The notes under the pieces were generated by a model. That model ran no database searches. It was not told the origin of the DNA and was given only the letters and a program-made list of their open reading frames with translations. This document shows positions 25,301 through 34,262 of a stretch of 64,000 bases of DNA, one piece after another (the stretch's first letter is position 1; the number at the start of each line of letters is the position of its first letter). Source of the stretch: Endomychus coccineus. Taxonomy: Eukaryota; Arthropoda; Insecta; Coleoptera; Endomychidae. The position numbers were made by a program, and so were the translations under genes. Location: assembly GCA_958510875.1 (NCBI GenBank), contig OY294070.1, forward strand, positions 18,157,631-18,221,630, in the 5' to 3' direction.

Positions 25301-28300
25301 AAATTACATTGGAACCTAATAAATATAACAATTTTTGAGAAAGATAGAAATAAACTGTCGAAATGTAAAAAAATTAATTTTAGCTCTGTTCGTAGTCAAT
25401 AAAAGAACCTGAATTTCAAGAATAAATTGAAAATACATTGTTTGGACAGTTAAAATGCTAGATTGAATAATCATTTAGGTTTCATAGTAGATAACAAATT
25501 AAATTAAAACGTATAAGGTTCAATTATTTTAAATCATTGTATCCAAATTAATTTATAGAAATCATAAAGGAGATTAATTAAAACAAAATTATCAGCAAAT
25601 TCATCTGTTTAGTTTTAGATGTTATAGTATCAAGCTACCACCAAATCCAAGAGAAGGAGTTTGAAGTTGTTGTCAGTGAGTGGTTCAGGCTGAGCAACCT
25701 GCGCCGCAAAAGAGAAGACATGAAGTAAATGTGAATATTATTGTCCTGATGGAAAATTAAAGATCTATAACAAATAATCAAATTGTTTCTATTTATCCAT
25801 AATACTACATAATTTTAAAACTTAATTGAGATAACTATTTCGGAATCATTATGTAACATTACATATACACCAGGTGCAATGAAAGAATTTGTATGTAAAT
25901 GTTACATAGCATTTGGTAACATTTACAACACAACAATAGAATTGATTTGTAACTGTTATTAGTTTTTCTTATAATACTATTATTTGTTTTACATACATGC
26001 AATGTGTCGTGCAAGAACCGTTATATATGTGATACGTAATATCACATGTAATTTAGATTAATTGTTCAGAGCAGTTTTATAACACAATATAATTGTTTTA
26101 GAACAGTAACATAAAGTTTACATATTATTATGTAACACTGGGGAACTGTGATGTATGAGTTATGTAACAAATTAAAATTGATACGTATATAGTATATAAC
26201 ATTGCTACTCTCCATGTCACATTGTTATGTATACATTATGGATCCGGCGTATGTACTTTGTTGCTGACATTCAGCTATCCCCGTAGGTTACTTGTTCTGC
26301 CCTGGTTATGTAACTTGTTATTTCTAAAGATCAAAAACATGTAACATTGATAACAATATTATATGTTTGTGTTTGCTGGGATCTATCTATTCGTAGATAG
26401 ATTGCGTTATAATATCTAGGTTTCTGTAGGTAGACATGTTTGCTATGATATTTTATACCATGGATTGTTCATCACCAACTACTAAACTCTGTTCACGTTA
26501 AGAAAGAAATTACGTCATGACTCAAGGTCAGCCATTGTTGTCGTATTGAGCAGGTTTTCAATGTTTTTGAATAAAACTAACCATTTGATTCAATTAAACG
26601 TGTTGCAAACAAATTTAGGTTAGATATTTTTTAATATCTGCTACTTGATTGACGAGAAACTAGTCTTATTAAATGAGCGAAAATCAAACTTTTATTTAGG
26701 GAACAAATTATTTCTAGTTTTTCTCTGTTAAAACAAACCAATACTCGTTTTTTTTTAATTTTTTTACTTTAAATTTACAATGTAGGGTACGTCATACATA
26801 TATTCAGTAAATAATAATAATAATAAATTTATTTATCTGCTTTGATGATACATTGTGTTCACAATAGTCAATTGATCAATTGATGCATCATACACACTTT
26901 ATTACAGTTCTTCAGGAGCAAATAAATTATAGGATTCTTCACGAAGATCTCAAAGAAATCTTGTATGTGCTTAAATTATATAATAAATAATTACAAACAA
27001 AATTCAATTCAATAATGATATTTAAATTAATCCAAGTTATTCTAAAACAGGAATTCAATTAAAAACCAGAAAACAATTCATTCATTCATTCACCTATACT
27101 ATTTTAGAGCAGTTTCTGTTTTTCTTTTTTCAATTATATTGATCATTTCATTTTTTAGATCCTAAATTATTCAAAATTGAATTAACCATCTAGTTATATT
27201 GTTTTTAAATAGTTTTATGGTTTTCACGGACTTCACTGGTGTTGGTAATTTATCATAGAATGACTGTCTTACCTTGGTAAAGCCAACATCTCTGCCCTAT
27301 TGATTTTTTACAGAGATGCTTTTCTGTAGTATTTGTCTTATGTCTTGTATTGTAAATGTGATCTATATAAGTCATTTCATTTTTATTTTTGTATAGATGT
27401 GATTTACACTCTAGAAAGTACAGTTTTTGAAGATCTAGAATTTTAGCTTCAGCAAATAGTGCTAGTGAATGATAAGTAATTTTTTTGTCAAGAATGATTT
27501 TCAAGAACCATTTTTGTAGTTTCAAATTTTTTGAGGCATTATCAGACAAACCTCCCCATCCTATTATGCCATTTTAGATGTTTCATATCCAATATTTTTT
27601 TGAGATATCGAAATTTTGTTAATAGGGGTGTAAGTTTCCTCATTATGTTACTTACTTGTGCATCCCATCTCATATGTGAATCAAATTTTACTCCAAGATG
27701 GGCCCCAAAACCGTACCTTGGGGTACCCCACATTCGATATATTGTTGTGTATTCAATGTATCTATTATTCTAACTCTTTGTTGTCGATGCTGTAAATATG
27801 AAGATATCAAGTTGAAGATAGTACTTCTAAAACCCACGTTATATAATTATTATATATATTTTAGTAATATCTCGTGGTCGACGCAATCGAAAGCCTTAGT
27901 CAGATCTATATATACACATATATGGTTTACTGTCATCAACTGACTGATATATTAGGGGAGTTAAGTAAACTATTGCATTAGTAGTGGATTTTTTTTCTCT
28001 GAAACCAAATTGTTTATTTCGAAGTATATTAAATTTATTTGAATAGCTGCAGATTCTGGGATAGGATGGGATGAATCTTTTTGACGTGGAAGGGTATGCC
28101 TTATCGACATTCCTCGAATATCACTAAAAGTTTACACAGTTGGTGCTGCTGTGTGAGATCCTCACAGGTTTTCGATTACTAGGTCCGTCTCTGTAGCAGT
28201 TTTATACCATTTCGTCGGGTGTCCAGGGAGTTTCTTTTGATACTTGATTGATCACCATTTTCAGGTCTTGATGTATGATGCATGGCAATTTGCCGAAGCG

Positions 28301-30472
28301 TTTTAGATCAGAATCTTGTATTGTATTGTAGGTTTTATACAGTAATAATTAATTTTTCGTTGATAGGTTTAGGTTACATTTCACTTATCTTGGATGTGTT
28401 TATTCCATGTACAAATTTTGGATCAAGATGTATATATTTAAGATTTCTTTTTACCGACATTGGAGTACTTGACCTAATTTAGGTTGAGTCTTTTTTATTG
28501 TTTGTGCCAATCAGAAAATGAATTTAGGTGAGTTGAAAATTCTACAATCGTTGTAACAGAGTCATCGTTCTTAACCAGCAAAAGCATCGATCGTGGTGTT
28601 GTCAGAGGAATAGCTCTTCAGAGGAATAGAGCTTCAGCACATGTTTGGGAGCTTAACTCCAAACATTATTCCAGGACATGCCAAATCTGTCGTTTGTAGA
28701 TTATTAGGAGCTGTTGGGGCGTATAGTTGCTCTTGGCACGGTTTAAAAGTACCAGTTTTTGTGAAGCGATTTGCGCAATGGACCTGGCATGACATGGCTT
28801 TGGAGGACTTGATAGGAATAGTTGTACCTGACATCATCATAGAAATTGTGGGATCTGCCTTTTTGGAGAAAACACAAGCTGTACTAGATTATCAGATCCC
28901 ATTTCAAAATTATTTCCAGAGCTTCATTCATTGCATCGACCTGACTCTGTCTTGCTCCTCTTGTTTCATTTGATGACATAGGGGCTTTAGATGAGAAAGC
29001 GATATGAAGTGTACCATCATCTGCAAAACTGTGCACGGTGCAGGAGGTCACATCCGACAAATCGTCGATATGGAACAAAAAAAAAGTTGTGCCAACGCAG
29101 ATCCCTGTGGAACTTCAGCGTTAATAGTCATTGCATCGGAGGAAATTTAGCCAACCACCACATGGAGTCATCTACTGAGAGAATACTCGATAGTAAACGA
29201 CAATGTTGGGGTGTTGTTTCTTTTGCGTCCTTGAGGACTTTTGTATCCCCCTCTCGGTACTTTTACGTCGGTAAGCTCTAATCCTTCAGAAAGTTTAGGA
29301 TTTTGCACGGCTCCAATGGTGTAATTTCCTCTAAGGTCGTGTTATAGTTCCATCTTTACTTAGGCTAATTTTTTTCACATAACCATTGATGTCTCGGGAG
29401 AGCACTCGTGTTTAGTACTGAGTTCTTTGTCTTCTGGCCTGCATCTTCTACAGTGTGATTCCAGTACTATTAGTGGCGCTTCAGCTGCCTTGCGTGAGGA
29501 AATCCGCCTGTTCGTTAGCCCCAAGTCCTGTATCTCCTGGGACCCAGTAGAGGATGATTATGTTCTGCAATCCTATGGTGTATAGCTTGGTTTTGCAGTT
29601 AAGAACAATCCTTGGCCTAATTAAGATGTGATATAGCTATGCCCTTCTATCTTTATCCGGCAGATCATGGATAAAGGCAGATTTTTGAATGGTCCTAATA
29701 AACTACCTTGCGGAACCCCAGAGTATTTGGGGTAGTATTCTGAGAGTGCATTGTTGTGCTCAACTGAGTAGTATCTGTCTTTGAGGTAAGATTTTATAGG
29801 GGATATTAGTTGCTGAGCCTGTATGCCAAACATTATCAAAATCTTGTGAGACGTCCAAGGAGACTAATGCAATAATTCTTTTCCTCCAGGTCTTTAGATG
29901 TAGTATTTACTATTTTATGAACTTTATGAATTGTTGACATTCTCGTGAAACCTCAACTGGAAGGGGGAAATTAATTGTTTAAGTCATAATCATTTTGGAT
30001 TCGTTTGAATAAGACTTTCTCAAAAATTTTGCTAGGTATGGGTAGAAGAACAAATGTATGCTTTTAGTTGATACCTAGAATCTTGAGGGATTGTGTTAAT
30101 TTTTGTCGTTCGCTTTTATATTCATATCTTTGTTCTTTGACCAATAAATTTATTATATCATTATAGGTTGTCAAAGCCAAAGCTGGAGCTGGATCTGCAA
30201 CACTATCCATGGCATATGCTGGTGCAAGATTTGCCCTTGCTCTTGTACGCGCCCTTAAAGGTGAATGTGACATCATCGAGTGTGCTTATGTTAAATCAGA
30301 CATAACCGAAGCCACATACTTCTCAACACCTCTAGTCCTAGGACAGAACGGTATTGAAAAGAACCTTGGTCTCGGAAAACTGAGCAAATTCGAGGAAGAA
30401 CTCCTTAAGAAGGCTATTCCAGAACTTCAGAAGAACATCAAGAAAGGAGAAGATTTCGTAAATAAAGGTTAA
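7307..30472 (+). CDS. Mdh2: mitochondrial malate dehydrogenase (NAD+)
   Basis: Five exons with consistent phases: 7307-7369, 7540-7709, 7793-7875, 17250-17638 and 30167-30472; 1011 nt, 336 aa, the usual length. It oxidises malate to oxaloacetate with NAD+ in the matrix TCA cycle. Residues 1-21 ([20 protein letters not shown]) form a basic, Ser/Thr-rich mitochondrial presequence. Exon 2 carries the NAD-binding loop [13 protein letters not shown]. Exons 3-4 join to give [17 protein letters not shown] with the mobile-loop arginines. Exon 4 has ITNPVNS, DLVRA (substrate Arg) and VIGGHSG with the catalytic His. Exon 5 covers the C-terminal domain ending VNKG. Introns 3 and 4 are about 9.4 and 12.5 kb and are full of transposons, while every splice site keeps GT-AG. 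The frame is intact throughout. Confidence 0.97.
8168..9835 (+). mobile_element. decayed Penelope-like element with direct terminal repeats
   Basis: 8175-8400 and 9560-9760 are direct repeats (acccaccat... cctatagtaat.atcctct, later gaaagttacaaataaaa/agaagttacaaataaaa). Between them are broken frames with Penelope character: a segment at 8566-8780 ([20 protein letters not shown]), one near 8780-8875 ([20 protein letters not shown]), and a C-terminal segment near 9160-9220 ([12 protein letters not shown]). Many stops occur, so this is a relic. It sits in malate dehydrogenase intron 3 in sense orientation. Confidence 0.7.
9836..10733. other. intronic interval, nothing recognised
   Basis: Part of malate dehydrogenase intron 3. 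No coding potential or clear repeat boundary was seen. Confidence 0.4.
10734..11370. repeat. tandem repeat, about 250-bp unit, 2.5 copies
   Basis: Three successive blocks contain cggccaaa(t/a)g, attgtta(a)gagttttgg, the c(t)cagtgacagttgact segment, ctggcggtcta.acccg.cataca, and ttttgtct(c/a). They begin near 10734, 10971 and 11227, and the last is shorter. Related sequence occurs once at about 665-790. No coding potential; the origin is unknown. Confidence 0.7.
11371..11756. other. intronic interval, nothing recognised
   Basis: Remaining sequence of malate dehydrogenase intron 3 between the tandem repeat and the LINE fragment. No feature is supported. Confidence 0.4.
11757..12260 (-). mobile_element. 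LINE fragment with RNase H-type sequence
   Basis: Minus-strand sequence similar in content to the better preserved LINE at 37430-38230. The shared tract covers the RNase H region (atcggcc.cttc..., aagcctagaagtc, gcccagagcc/gcccaaggcc, gtctgtcggta). It is strongly degraded, with stops. It lies in malate dehydrogenase intron 3, antisense. Confidence 0.55.
12470..13049 (-). mobile_element. hAT-like transposon fragment with BED-type zinc finger
   Basis: On the minus strand, around 12620-12770 reads [20 protein letters not shown], then [13 protein letters not shown] and [10 protein letters not shown]. This is the C-x2-C...H-x4-H layout and wording of BED-type fingers in hAT transposases. Upstream, at 13029-13049, the minus strand reads CAGGGGTCGCCAAACTTTCC, a typical hAT terminus. 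The remainder of the transposase is missing or decayed. Lies in malate dehydrogenase intron 3. Confidence 0.65.
13050..14998. other. long intronic interval without a recognised gene
   Basis: AT-rich sequence with short, stop-broken frames (for example minus strand near 13864-14067 and 14100-14500) that look like old coding remnants but match nothing I can name. A short GC-richer patch at 14870-14950 stands out from the AT-rich background. Confidence 0.4.
14999..15290 (-). mobile_element. LINE reverse transcriptase fragment
   Basis: Minus strand encodes [17 protein letters not shown], then [17 protein letters not shown] and [16 protein letters not shown]. These are RT motifs with the first catalytic Asp region (DISKAFD) and the GVPQG motif. 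Only a short internal piece remains, across two frames. A related fragment lies at 28600-29280. Confidence 0.8.
15291..15767. other. intronic interval with a short ACTC microsatellite
   Basis: Contains a small (ACTC)n tract around 15426-15452 and otherwise repeat-like sequence upstream of the OTU-domain fragment. No gene is supported. Confidence 0.4.
15768..16085 (+). pseudogene. OTU-like cysteine protease domain fragment
   Basis: The 105-residue frame begins [19 protein letters not shown] and continues [17 protein letters not shown], the D-G-S/N-C-L-F-H signature with the catalytic Asp-Cys pair of OTU deubiquitinases. [17 protein letters not shown] follows, as in the OTU fold. The second half of the domain with the catalytic His is absent; the frame ends inside the left arm of an inverted repeat. 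OTU domains of this kind are often carried by insect transposons. No splice signals rescue it, so I treat it as a TE-derived remnant in malate dehydrogenase intron 3. Confidence 0.65.
15999..16835. repeat. inverted repeat, about 175-bp arms, around the OTU fragment end
   Basis: 15999-16180 and 16663-16835 are inverted copies with few differences (for example gttgtgtgacttggccgttg against caacggccaagtcacacaac). The left arm contains the 3' end of the OTU-like frame. The 480-bp spacer has no gene but holds a strong hairpin at 16384-16425. Confidence 0.85.
16804..17064 (-). mobile_element. LINE reverse transcriptase fragment
   Basis: Minus strand encodes [20 protein letters not shown] followed by [13 protein letters not shown]. 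This resembles the RT segment usually read YRPIALLSVxYKLLE. It is short and merges into the right arm of the neighbouring inverted repeat. Confidence 0.55.
17880..19190. repeat. subterminal tandem array, about 109-bp unit, around 11 copies
   Basis: The word ctgtatatgatacatttcac recurs at 18502, 18611, 18720, 18829 and 18938, exactly 109 bp apart; earlier units are slightly longer and more diverged. Each unit contains atcatatatgtaacttacaa and a tgccgtatcatgaagcgaaa segment. Units in the middle are nearly identical, suggesting recent homogenisation. Position just inside the transposon's left end suggests transposase-binding subterminal repeats. Confidence 0.9.
19191..20540. other. 5' region of transposase gene inside the transposon
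   Basis: Non-coding stretch between the tandem array and the transposase start; the transposase promoter should be here. It contains the palindromic insertion at 19870-19901. No other gene is seen. Confidence 0.4.
19870..19901. other. 32-bp palindromic insertion flanked by GCCACTAC duplication
   Basis: gccactac at 19862-19869 and again at 19902-19909 flank a perfect hairpin (arm gttgtttgataaga, loop ctt). A small insertion with a 7-8 bp target duplication fits a transposon excision footprint or a minimal inverted-repeat element. Confidence 0.7.
20541..22705 (+). pseudogene. tnp2-like transposase, disrupted by one frameshift
   Basis: Frame 1 runs from [20 protein letters not shown] (20541) to a stop at 21983; frame 2 continues to 22705. 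The core resembles the tnp2 (Transposase_21) family of CACTA elements: [19 protein letters not shown], then [20 protein letters not shown], a C-x2-C pair ([12 protein letters not shown]), and [19 protein letters not shown]. Around 21905-21915 the frame is lost: downstream, the other frame reads [18 protein letters not shown], the expected family continuation. This indicates a single-nucleotide deletion there rather than an intron. Both segments would total about 720 aa. Everything else is open, so inactivation is probably recent. The DUF4806-type gene follows 430 bp downstream in the same orientation. Confidence 0.85.
22706..23130. other. spacer between transposase and DUF4806-type gene
   Basis: AT-rich non-coding stretch with AATAAA-like signals (for example tataataaacatt near 22850). 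It probably holds the transposase 3' UTR and the promoter of the next gene. Confidence 0.4.
23131..25728 (+). CDS. DUF4806-type transposon accessory protein
   Basis: Seven exons: 23131-23317, 23780-23914, 24142-24300, 24352-24438, 24644-24846, 25042-25201 and 25619-25728; all junctions are GT-AG and in phase. The N-terminus [20 protein letters not shown], then [12 protein letters not shown], matches the opening module of insect DUF4806 proteins. The middle is Ser/Pro-rich. Exons 5-7 carry the DUF4806-like domain: [56 protein letters not shown]. The molecular role is unknown. Such genes recur beside tnp2-like transposases in insects, suggesting a second transposition protein. Unlike its transposase neighbour, the frame is intact. 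A Penelope hairpin sits in intron 1. Confidence 0.8.
23350..23705. mobile_element. Penelope-like terminal hairpin remnant
   Basis: 23350-23445 (gagaaataggtcac... acgtacgtttcggtctca, cagaagacgtttgaaaagtg) is inverted at 23604-23700 (cacttttcaaacgtctgatg... gccgaaacgtacgt). The same terminal wording flanks the Penelope copy at 43105-44434. No coding part remains. Nested in intron 1 of the DUF4806-type gene. Confidence 0.75.
25729..26380. repeat. 3' subterminal region of the transposon
   Basis: Rich in short direct and inverted ATGTAAC/GTTACAT words (for example near 25855, 25900, 26130 and 26340) that match the 5' array, ending in the inverted terminus tgtttgtgtttgctggg. It probably also holds the 3' UTR of the DUF4806-type gene. 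Confidence 0.65.
26381..26810. other. intronic interval, nothing recognised
   Basis: Malate dehydrogenase intron 4 sequence between the transposon's right end and the LINE tail. It begins with a short 9-bp-arm hairpin (atctatcta-ttcg-tagatagat). No gene. Confidence 0.4.
26811..28040 (-). mobile_element. LINE fragment, RT C-terminal part, (ATT)n tail
   Basis: Minus strand. The 3' end is an (ATT)n tail at 26811-26830. Coding pieces are [19 protein letters not shown] and [16 protein letters not shown] near 27870-28030, then [20 protein letters not shown] and [17 protein letters not shown]. This is an RT with the TKAFD catalytic region and a C-terminal part like the LINE at 54513-57600. Frameshifts and stops are present. 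It lies antisense in malate dehydrogenase intron 4. Confidence 0.75.
28041..28599. other. intronic interval, nothing recognised
   Basis: Between two antisense LINE fragments in malate dehydrogenase intron 4. It may be decayed LINE sequence, but I cannot support a domain. Confidence 0.35.
28600..29280 (-). mobile_element. LINE reverse transcriptase fragment
   Basis: Minus strand encodes a [14 protein letters not shown] motif (about 29080-29120), then [20 protein letters not shown] with DDGTLHIAF (the F-A-D-D catalytic box) and [17 protein letters not shown]. Wording is close to the fragment at 14999-15290. Broken frames. Confidence 0.75.
29330..30060 (-). mobile_element. LINE fragments: RNase H and RT pieces
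   Basis: At 29480-29610 the minus strand reads [20 protein letters not shown] then [10 protein letters not shown], an RNase H block equivalent to WVPGHxGxxGNExAD. At 29621-29839 it reads [14 protein letters not shown] and [13 protein letters not shown], an RT motif. At least two degraded pieces, possibly one element. Immediately upstream of malate dehydrogenase exon 5, antisense. Confidence 0.75.
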
Positions 30473-30653
30473 AGTTACCATTTTCAGATTTGAGTCTGGA
30501 GGCCAGTTTTTGTTTTTTTTTCTTTTTTTTTGAAATTTCTTCTGTATGTGATATATTTTCCTGTTTATATATGTTTAAGGAGTAACGTTATTGTATATTG
30601 TACATATGTATGTTTTTTTAGCTAGACCAAAGTATTATTTGTTGAGCAAAACA

Positions 30654-30659
30654 AATAAA
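30654..30659 (+). terminator. polyadenylation signal of malate dehydrogenase
   Basis: AATAAA 180 bp after the stop codon, in caaataaagcatctttc, the first canonical signal downstream. Confidence 0.7.
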
Positions 30660-31298
30660 GCATCTTTCAATTTCCTTCAGCTTTTCATTTAACAATATTA
30701 TTCATCTAGGAGCAGAAATCAATATCATGATGAGGAAGTACAGACGACCTTTATCATCCATGAGGTAGGTAACATTTTCTATTATAATTTTCAGTTTAAG
30801 ACACTAATATTCTAGTCCAAGAGTCCGTGTATGGATTAAAATCGGCGAGCAAAAAAGTTTTTTCTTGGTTCGGCCATGTATTCTCCAGATATAGCGTTAT
30901 TTGCATAAGTAAAAATTGAATGGTATGGTAACCTTCTGGTATTAAGAAATTATGATCTGGCATAATAAAATAATAAGTTCATACGCCAGAAATAAATGTT
31001 CAAACAAGCATAATAGTTCAGTCATTTTACCAAAAATGGGACTTTTTTTTTCCGACTTTTGGTTTGAGAGTACAGAAAGTTAGGAAATTTTGCGTATATT
31101 ACGGAAAAAATAGTAAGAGAAAACCTCCAATGTAGGAAAATGTTTTTCGGCTAAAAAATGTTAATAGCTTTGAAACTATGCATTTTGGAAAAAAAAGTTT
31201 CGAACAAAAGTTGTTCGGCATTAAATTTACCGTGGGAATTGACTCAATTTTCGACCAATTTTCCACTCGTAGCGCGGGAAAACCGAATACATATACTG
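30660..31298. other. intergenic interval, nothing recognised
   Basis: AT-rich sequence between malate dehydrogenase and the LTR-like repeat. No gene. Confidence 0.4.
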
Positions 31299-32700
31299 TT
31301 ATGATTTTATTTCCTAAACAACAAAAATGATAAAAATTAGAACTTACCGAACATTGAAAATCAGAAAAGATTAATAAAAAGATATTATATGGAATTAAAA
31401 ACATTATTAAAAGTTAAATAATAGTTAGTATAATATAATAAACAATGTAAAACATAATAAACAACAATGTAATTAGAATTAGAAATGTAAAACAAGAACT
31501 TCAGTGAAAGTGAATAAACGTACAGTGTTACGAAGGCAGAAATCATAATTAAAATGATCACAAAAACTATCATGAGATAGCACAAACTATTGAAAAATTT
31601 TATAGATATAAGTTAGGATTAGTAAATTTGAGTTATATAATGTTAAAGAAATGTTATTGATATATTACATTATGTATTAGTTTTTAAGAATGACAACTGT
31701 CAAATTTATAATAATTATTGGAATAATCATATTAATAATAACCTAATCATAGGTTATCTTATACCAAAGTGTGTGGAAAAATGTAGGCAATATTAATTTA
31801 AAAAGAAGGAATCATCATCATTTAAAATAAGTTGAAAATCACCAATAATTCAAAATTTATAGAATACTAAATTCTGATTGGTCGAGACGGATTATAAACG
31901 TCAGACTGGTAACAATGTAAAACTTATGTCAGTTTGCAACAATCATCAAAGCATTCTTGATAGGTAAAGAAAGCACCTCATAGGTTGAATATGACATCAA
32001 GTGGCGTCGGTTTTGAAGGCCTATAAAAGGCATCTGAAGACAAGCCAAGTCAGTTAGCCATCAACATCTGAAGAGTCAAGGTACTCAAGCAACTCATAAA
32101 GTTTCCATAACCTTAGTTTATTGGATAAACATCGGTGAACCCAAGTGTTCCAGTAGCTTCGTAAGGTTGAAAGTAACCGAAGCAAATAAATAATTTCTAC
32201 AAGTCAAGTAGTGTTCCAAGTCTCCGAACAAAGCCTTCGATAAAGTTCCAAACATCATTACATTTGTATCTTTAATAAAAAGAATAAAACTAAGTTAACA
32301 ATTTTCAAGAGTTCCTGATTTCAAAAGAAGTAACCAAAATAGTTTATTGTGTATAGCAGAGAAATTGTGTACGGTTAAAGTGAATTATCAAATTAATAAG
32401 AAGATCAAGCCAATTGAACATTTAACATTTTAAAACATATTCTTGGATATAAACTAAACGTAAGTTTATTTATTATTTCTCCATTGTATTATTATGTCTG
32501 TAAATCTGAAAGAAAGATTGTAGATTATAACTTTGTAAACAAAGATTAATAGTAAATAATTTTGAGGTTAGATCATAGATCTATTTGAACATAACATTGT
32601 AAAATTAATACCCGAGATAAATTAGAGTCATAGAAATTTTAAATATAAAAAGTTTTTAACATTCAAAGAACATTGTGTTTAATTCCATATAAAAATAAAA
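31299..32700 (+). repeat. LTR-like dispersed repeat with TATA promoter, copy 1
   Basis: Starts TGTTATGATTTTATTTCC and aligns along its length with 57978-59430. Near 32015 there is cggttttgaaggcctataaaa, a TATA box followed about 30 bp later by tcagttag (initiator-like). Further on are aataaaaagaataaaac signals and a conserved splice-donor-like aaacgtaagttt at 32456. This U3-R-U5-like order suggests a solo LTR plus leader, but exact borders and a flanking duplication could not be fixed. Confidence 0.65.
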
Positions 32701-32979
32701 AGAGGTAAAAGTTCATTATTCAATTCAAAACAAACATAAGATTCAAAATAAATCAAAATACAATAAAAAAGCTAGCCGGTAGAATTCAAAACATTGAAAG
32801 AATCAAATTAAAAATAATAATAATTCATAATTAAATAATAAGCTCAAAAGAGATTAGTTAACAATACATATACATATTTTCAATTATTGACTATCAGAAA
32901 AATCACATTCAAAAGTTAAGTATCGTATGATTGAAGTATATAAGGGTACATAACGTTACTAAAAGTGATCATCATAAAT

Positions 32980-33800
32980 TTCCGACCATGTGAAATTTTC
33001 CGAGTTATGAAAAATTTTAATTTTTTTTTTCAATCATAACGTACGACATATCATTTCTTATGTTTTTTGGGTCACTTATAACGAATTTTGACTTAGTTTT
33101 GTTCTGAAAAGTCATGGAAAACATAAATTTTCCAAATTATGAAATTTTTTTTTTCAATTATCATGTATGACATCATTTCTTATGTTTTTTGGGTCAATTA
33201 TAACGAATTTTTACTTAGTTTTGTTCTGATAAAACATGGAAATCGTTCATTTTGGAAATTTAGGAAAATTAAGGTATCAAAAGAGTAATTTGATTATATT
33301 AGATTTTTATTGATAAAAAAAGTTTATTCGTAATAAAAAATTCATCATTTGATAATCATGATCTCCGTGTATATCTGGGCACTTTGATTGGTGATGGACC
33401 GCTTTCTTCACTGTTTGCTTCCTCTTCAGAAGAACTATCGTGGCATTATTTTGGGCATCATATGGTTTAACGCTTTCGCACTAACTGAATGCAGTGCTAC
33501 TCAATGCATGGTTCAGCATCGGAAGATTTAACGCAGCGGTGCTCCTTCGGGGTTTAAACTGGCGGGAGATCAAAAAATTTGTGGAATTTTTCGGGTCATT
33601 AATTTTTCGTATTTTTTTTCATACCAAATATTAATGGAAAAAGTCATATTTTACATAAGAAATTTTCTATGACTTCTCAGAACAAAACTAAGTAAAAATT
33701 AGTTAAAAACATAAGAAATGATATGTCATACATGATAAGTGAAAAAAAAAGAATTTTCATTCTTTTCGATGTCATAAAATTTACCCGTAATCCACTTATT
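32980..33800. repeat. fold-back repeat with duplicated left arm
   Basis: Left side: two direct copies (about 33000-33120 and 33125-33245) share atcatttcttatgttttttg and acttagttttgttctga. An inverted copy lies at about 33640-33790 (tcagaacaaaactaagtaaa, aaacataagaaatgat). The spacer has no gene. Confidence 0.8.
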
Positions 33801-34262
33801 TGAACCTTCCTAGTACATATCTGCATCAAAATTTCCTAATTACCTGATTTAAGTCTATTTCAATTATTCAATTCTTAGAATGTATTTCTCAATATTCAAA
33901 CCGAAACCCCACTTGTTACTTATATTGTAAATATATAAATGTCTTAAGGTCTTTCATGTTTACTCGTACATTAGTAGCATTTTGGAGATAACATGCTGCC
34001 GTCACGTTATTGTTTCTATAATAAAAGTGATCAAAACAAAGTAAGAGGGTAAGGTGAAAAGTCCGTGAAAAATGAAACAGATGGCGCCACAATCGAAAAT
34101 CCCATGTGACATTATTTGCAATGTACCTTCTTTAACTAGAACGCATTAAAATTTTCAGACTAATATGTCATTCAGTTGTTTTGACACCCATCGAAAGCAA
34201 GCTTCATTAAACATTATTTCTTGCGTGGAAAAACATTACGCAAACCAAAGCATCGGTTGTTA
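33801..34262. other. interval upstream of fold-back repeat, possible mariner 5' sequence
   Basis: 34055-34100 (aagtccgtgaaaaatgaaac, agatggcgccac) looks like a mariner leader, which would fit the transposase remnant at 35309. No open frame. Confidence 0.35.

Larger units (their letters stand above)
17683..26380 (+). mobile_element. 8.7-kb two-gene DNA transposon, tnp2/CACTA-like
   Basis: Left end CCCAGCAAACACACAAGG at 17683; the right end at 26380 is the inverted CCCAGCAAACACAAACAT, so the first 13 bp are identical. AT flanks both ends (17681-17682 and 26381-26382), a possible 2-bp target duplication. In order it holds a tandem subterminal array (17880-19190), a tnp2-like transposase (20541-22705), a DUF4806-type gene (23131-25728), and a 3' subterminal region rich in ATGTAAC/GTTACAT words that also occur in the 5' array. 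The layout resembles CACTA elements, but the termini are not CACTR, so superfamily placement is provisional. It lies in sense orientation in malate dehydrogenase intron 4. Confidence 0.8.
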
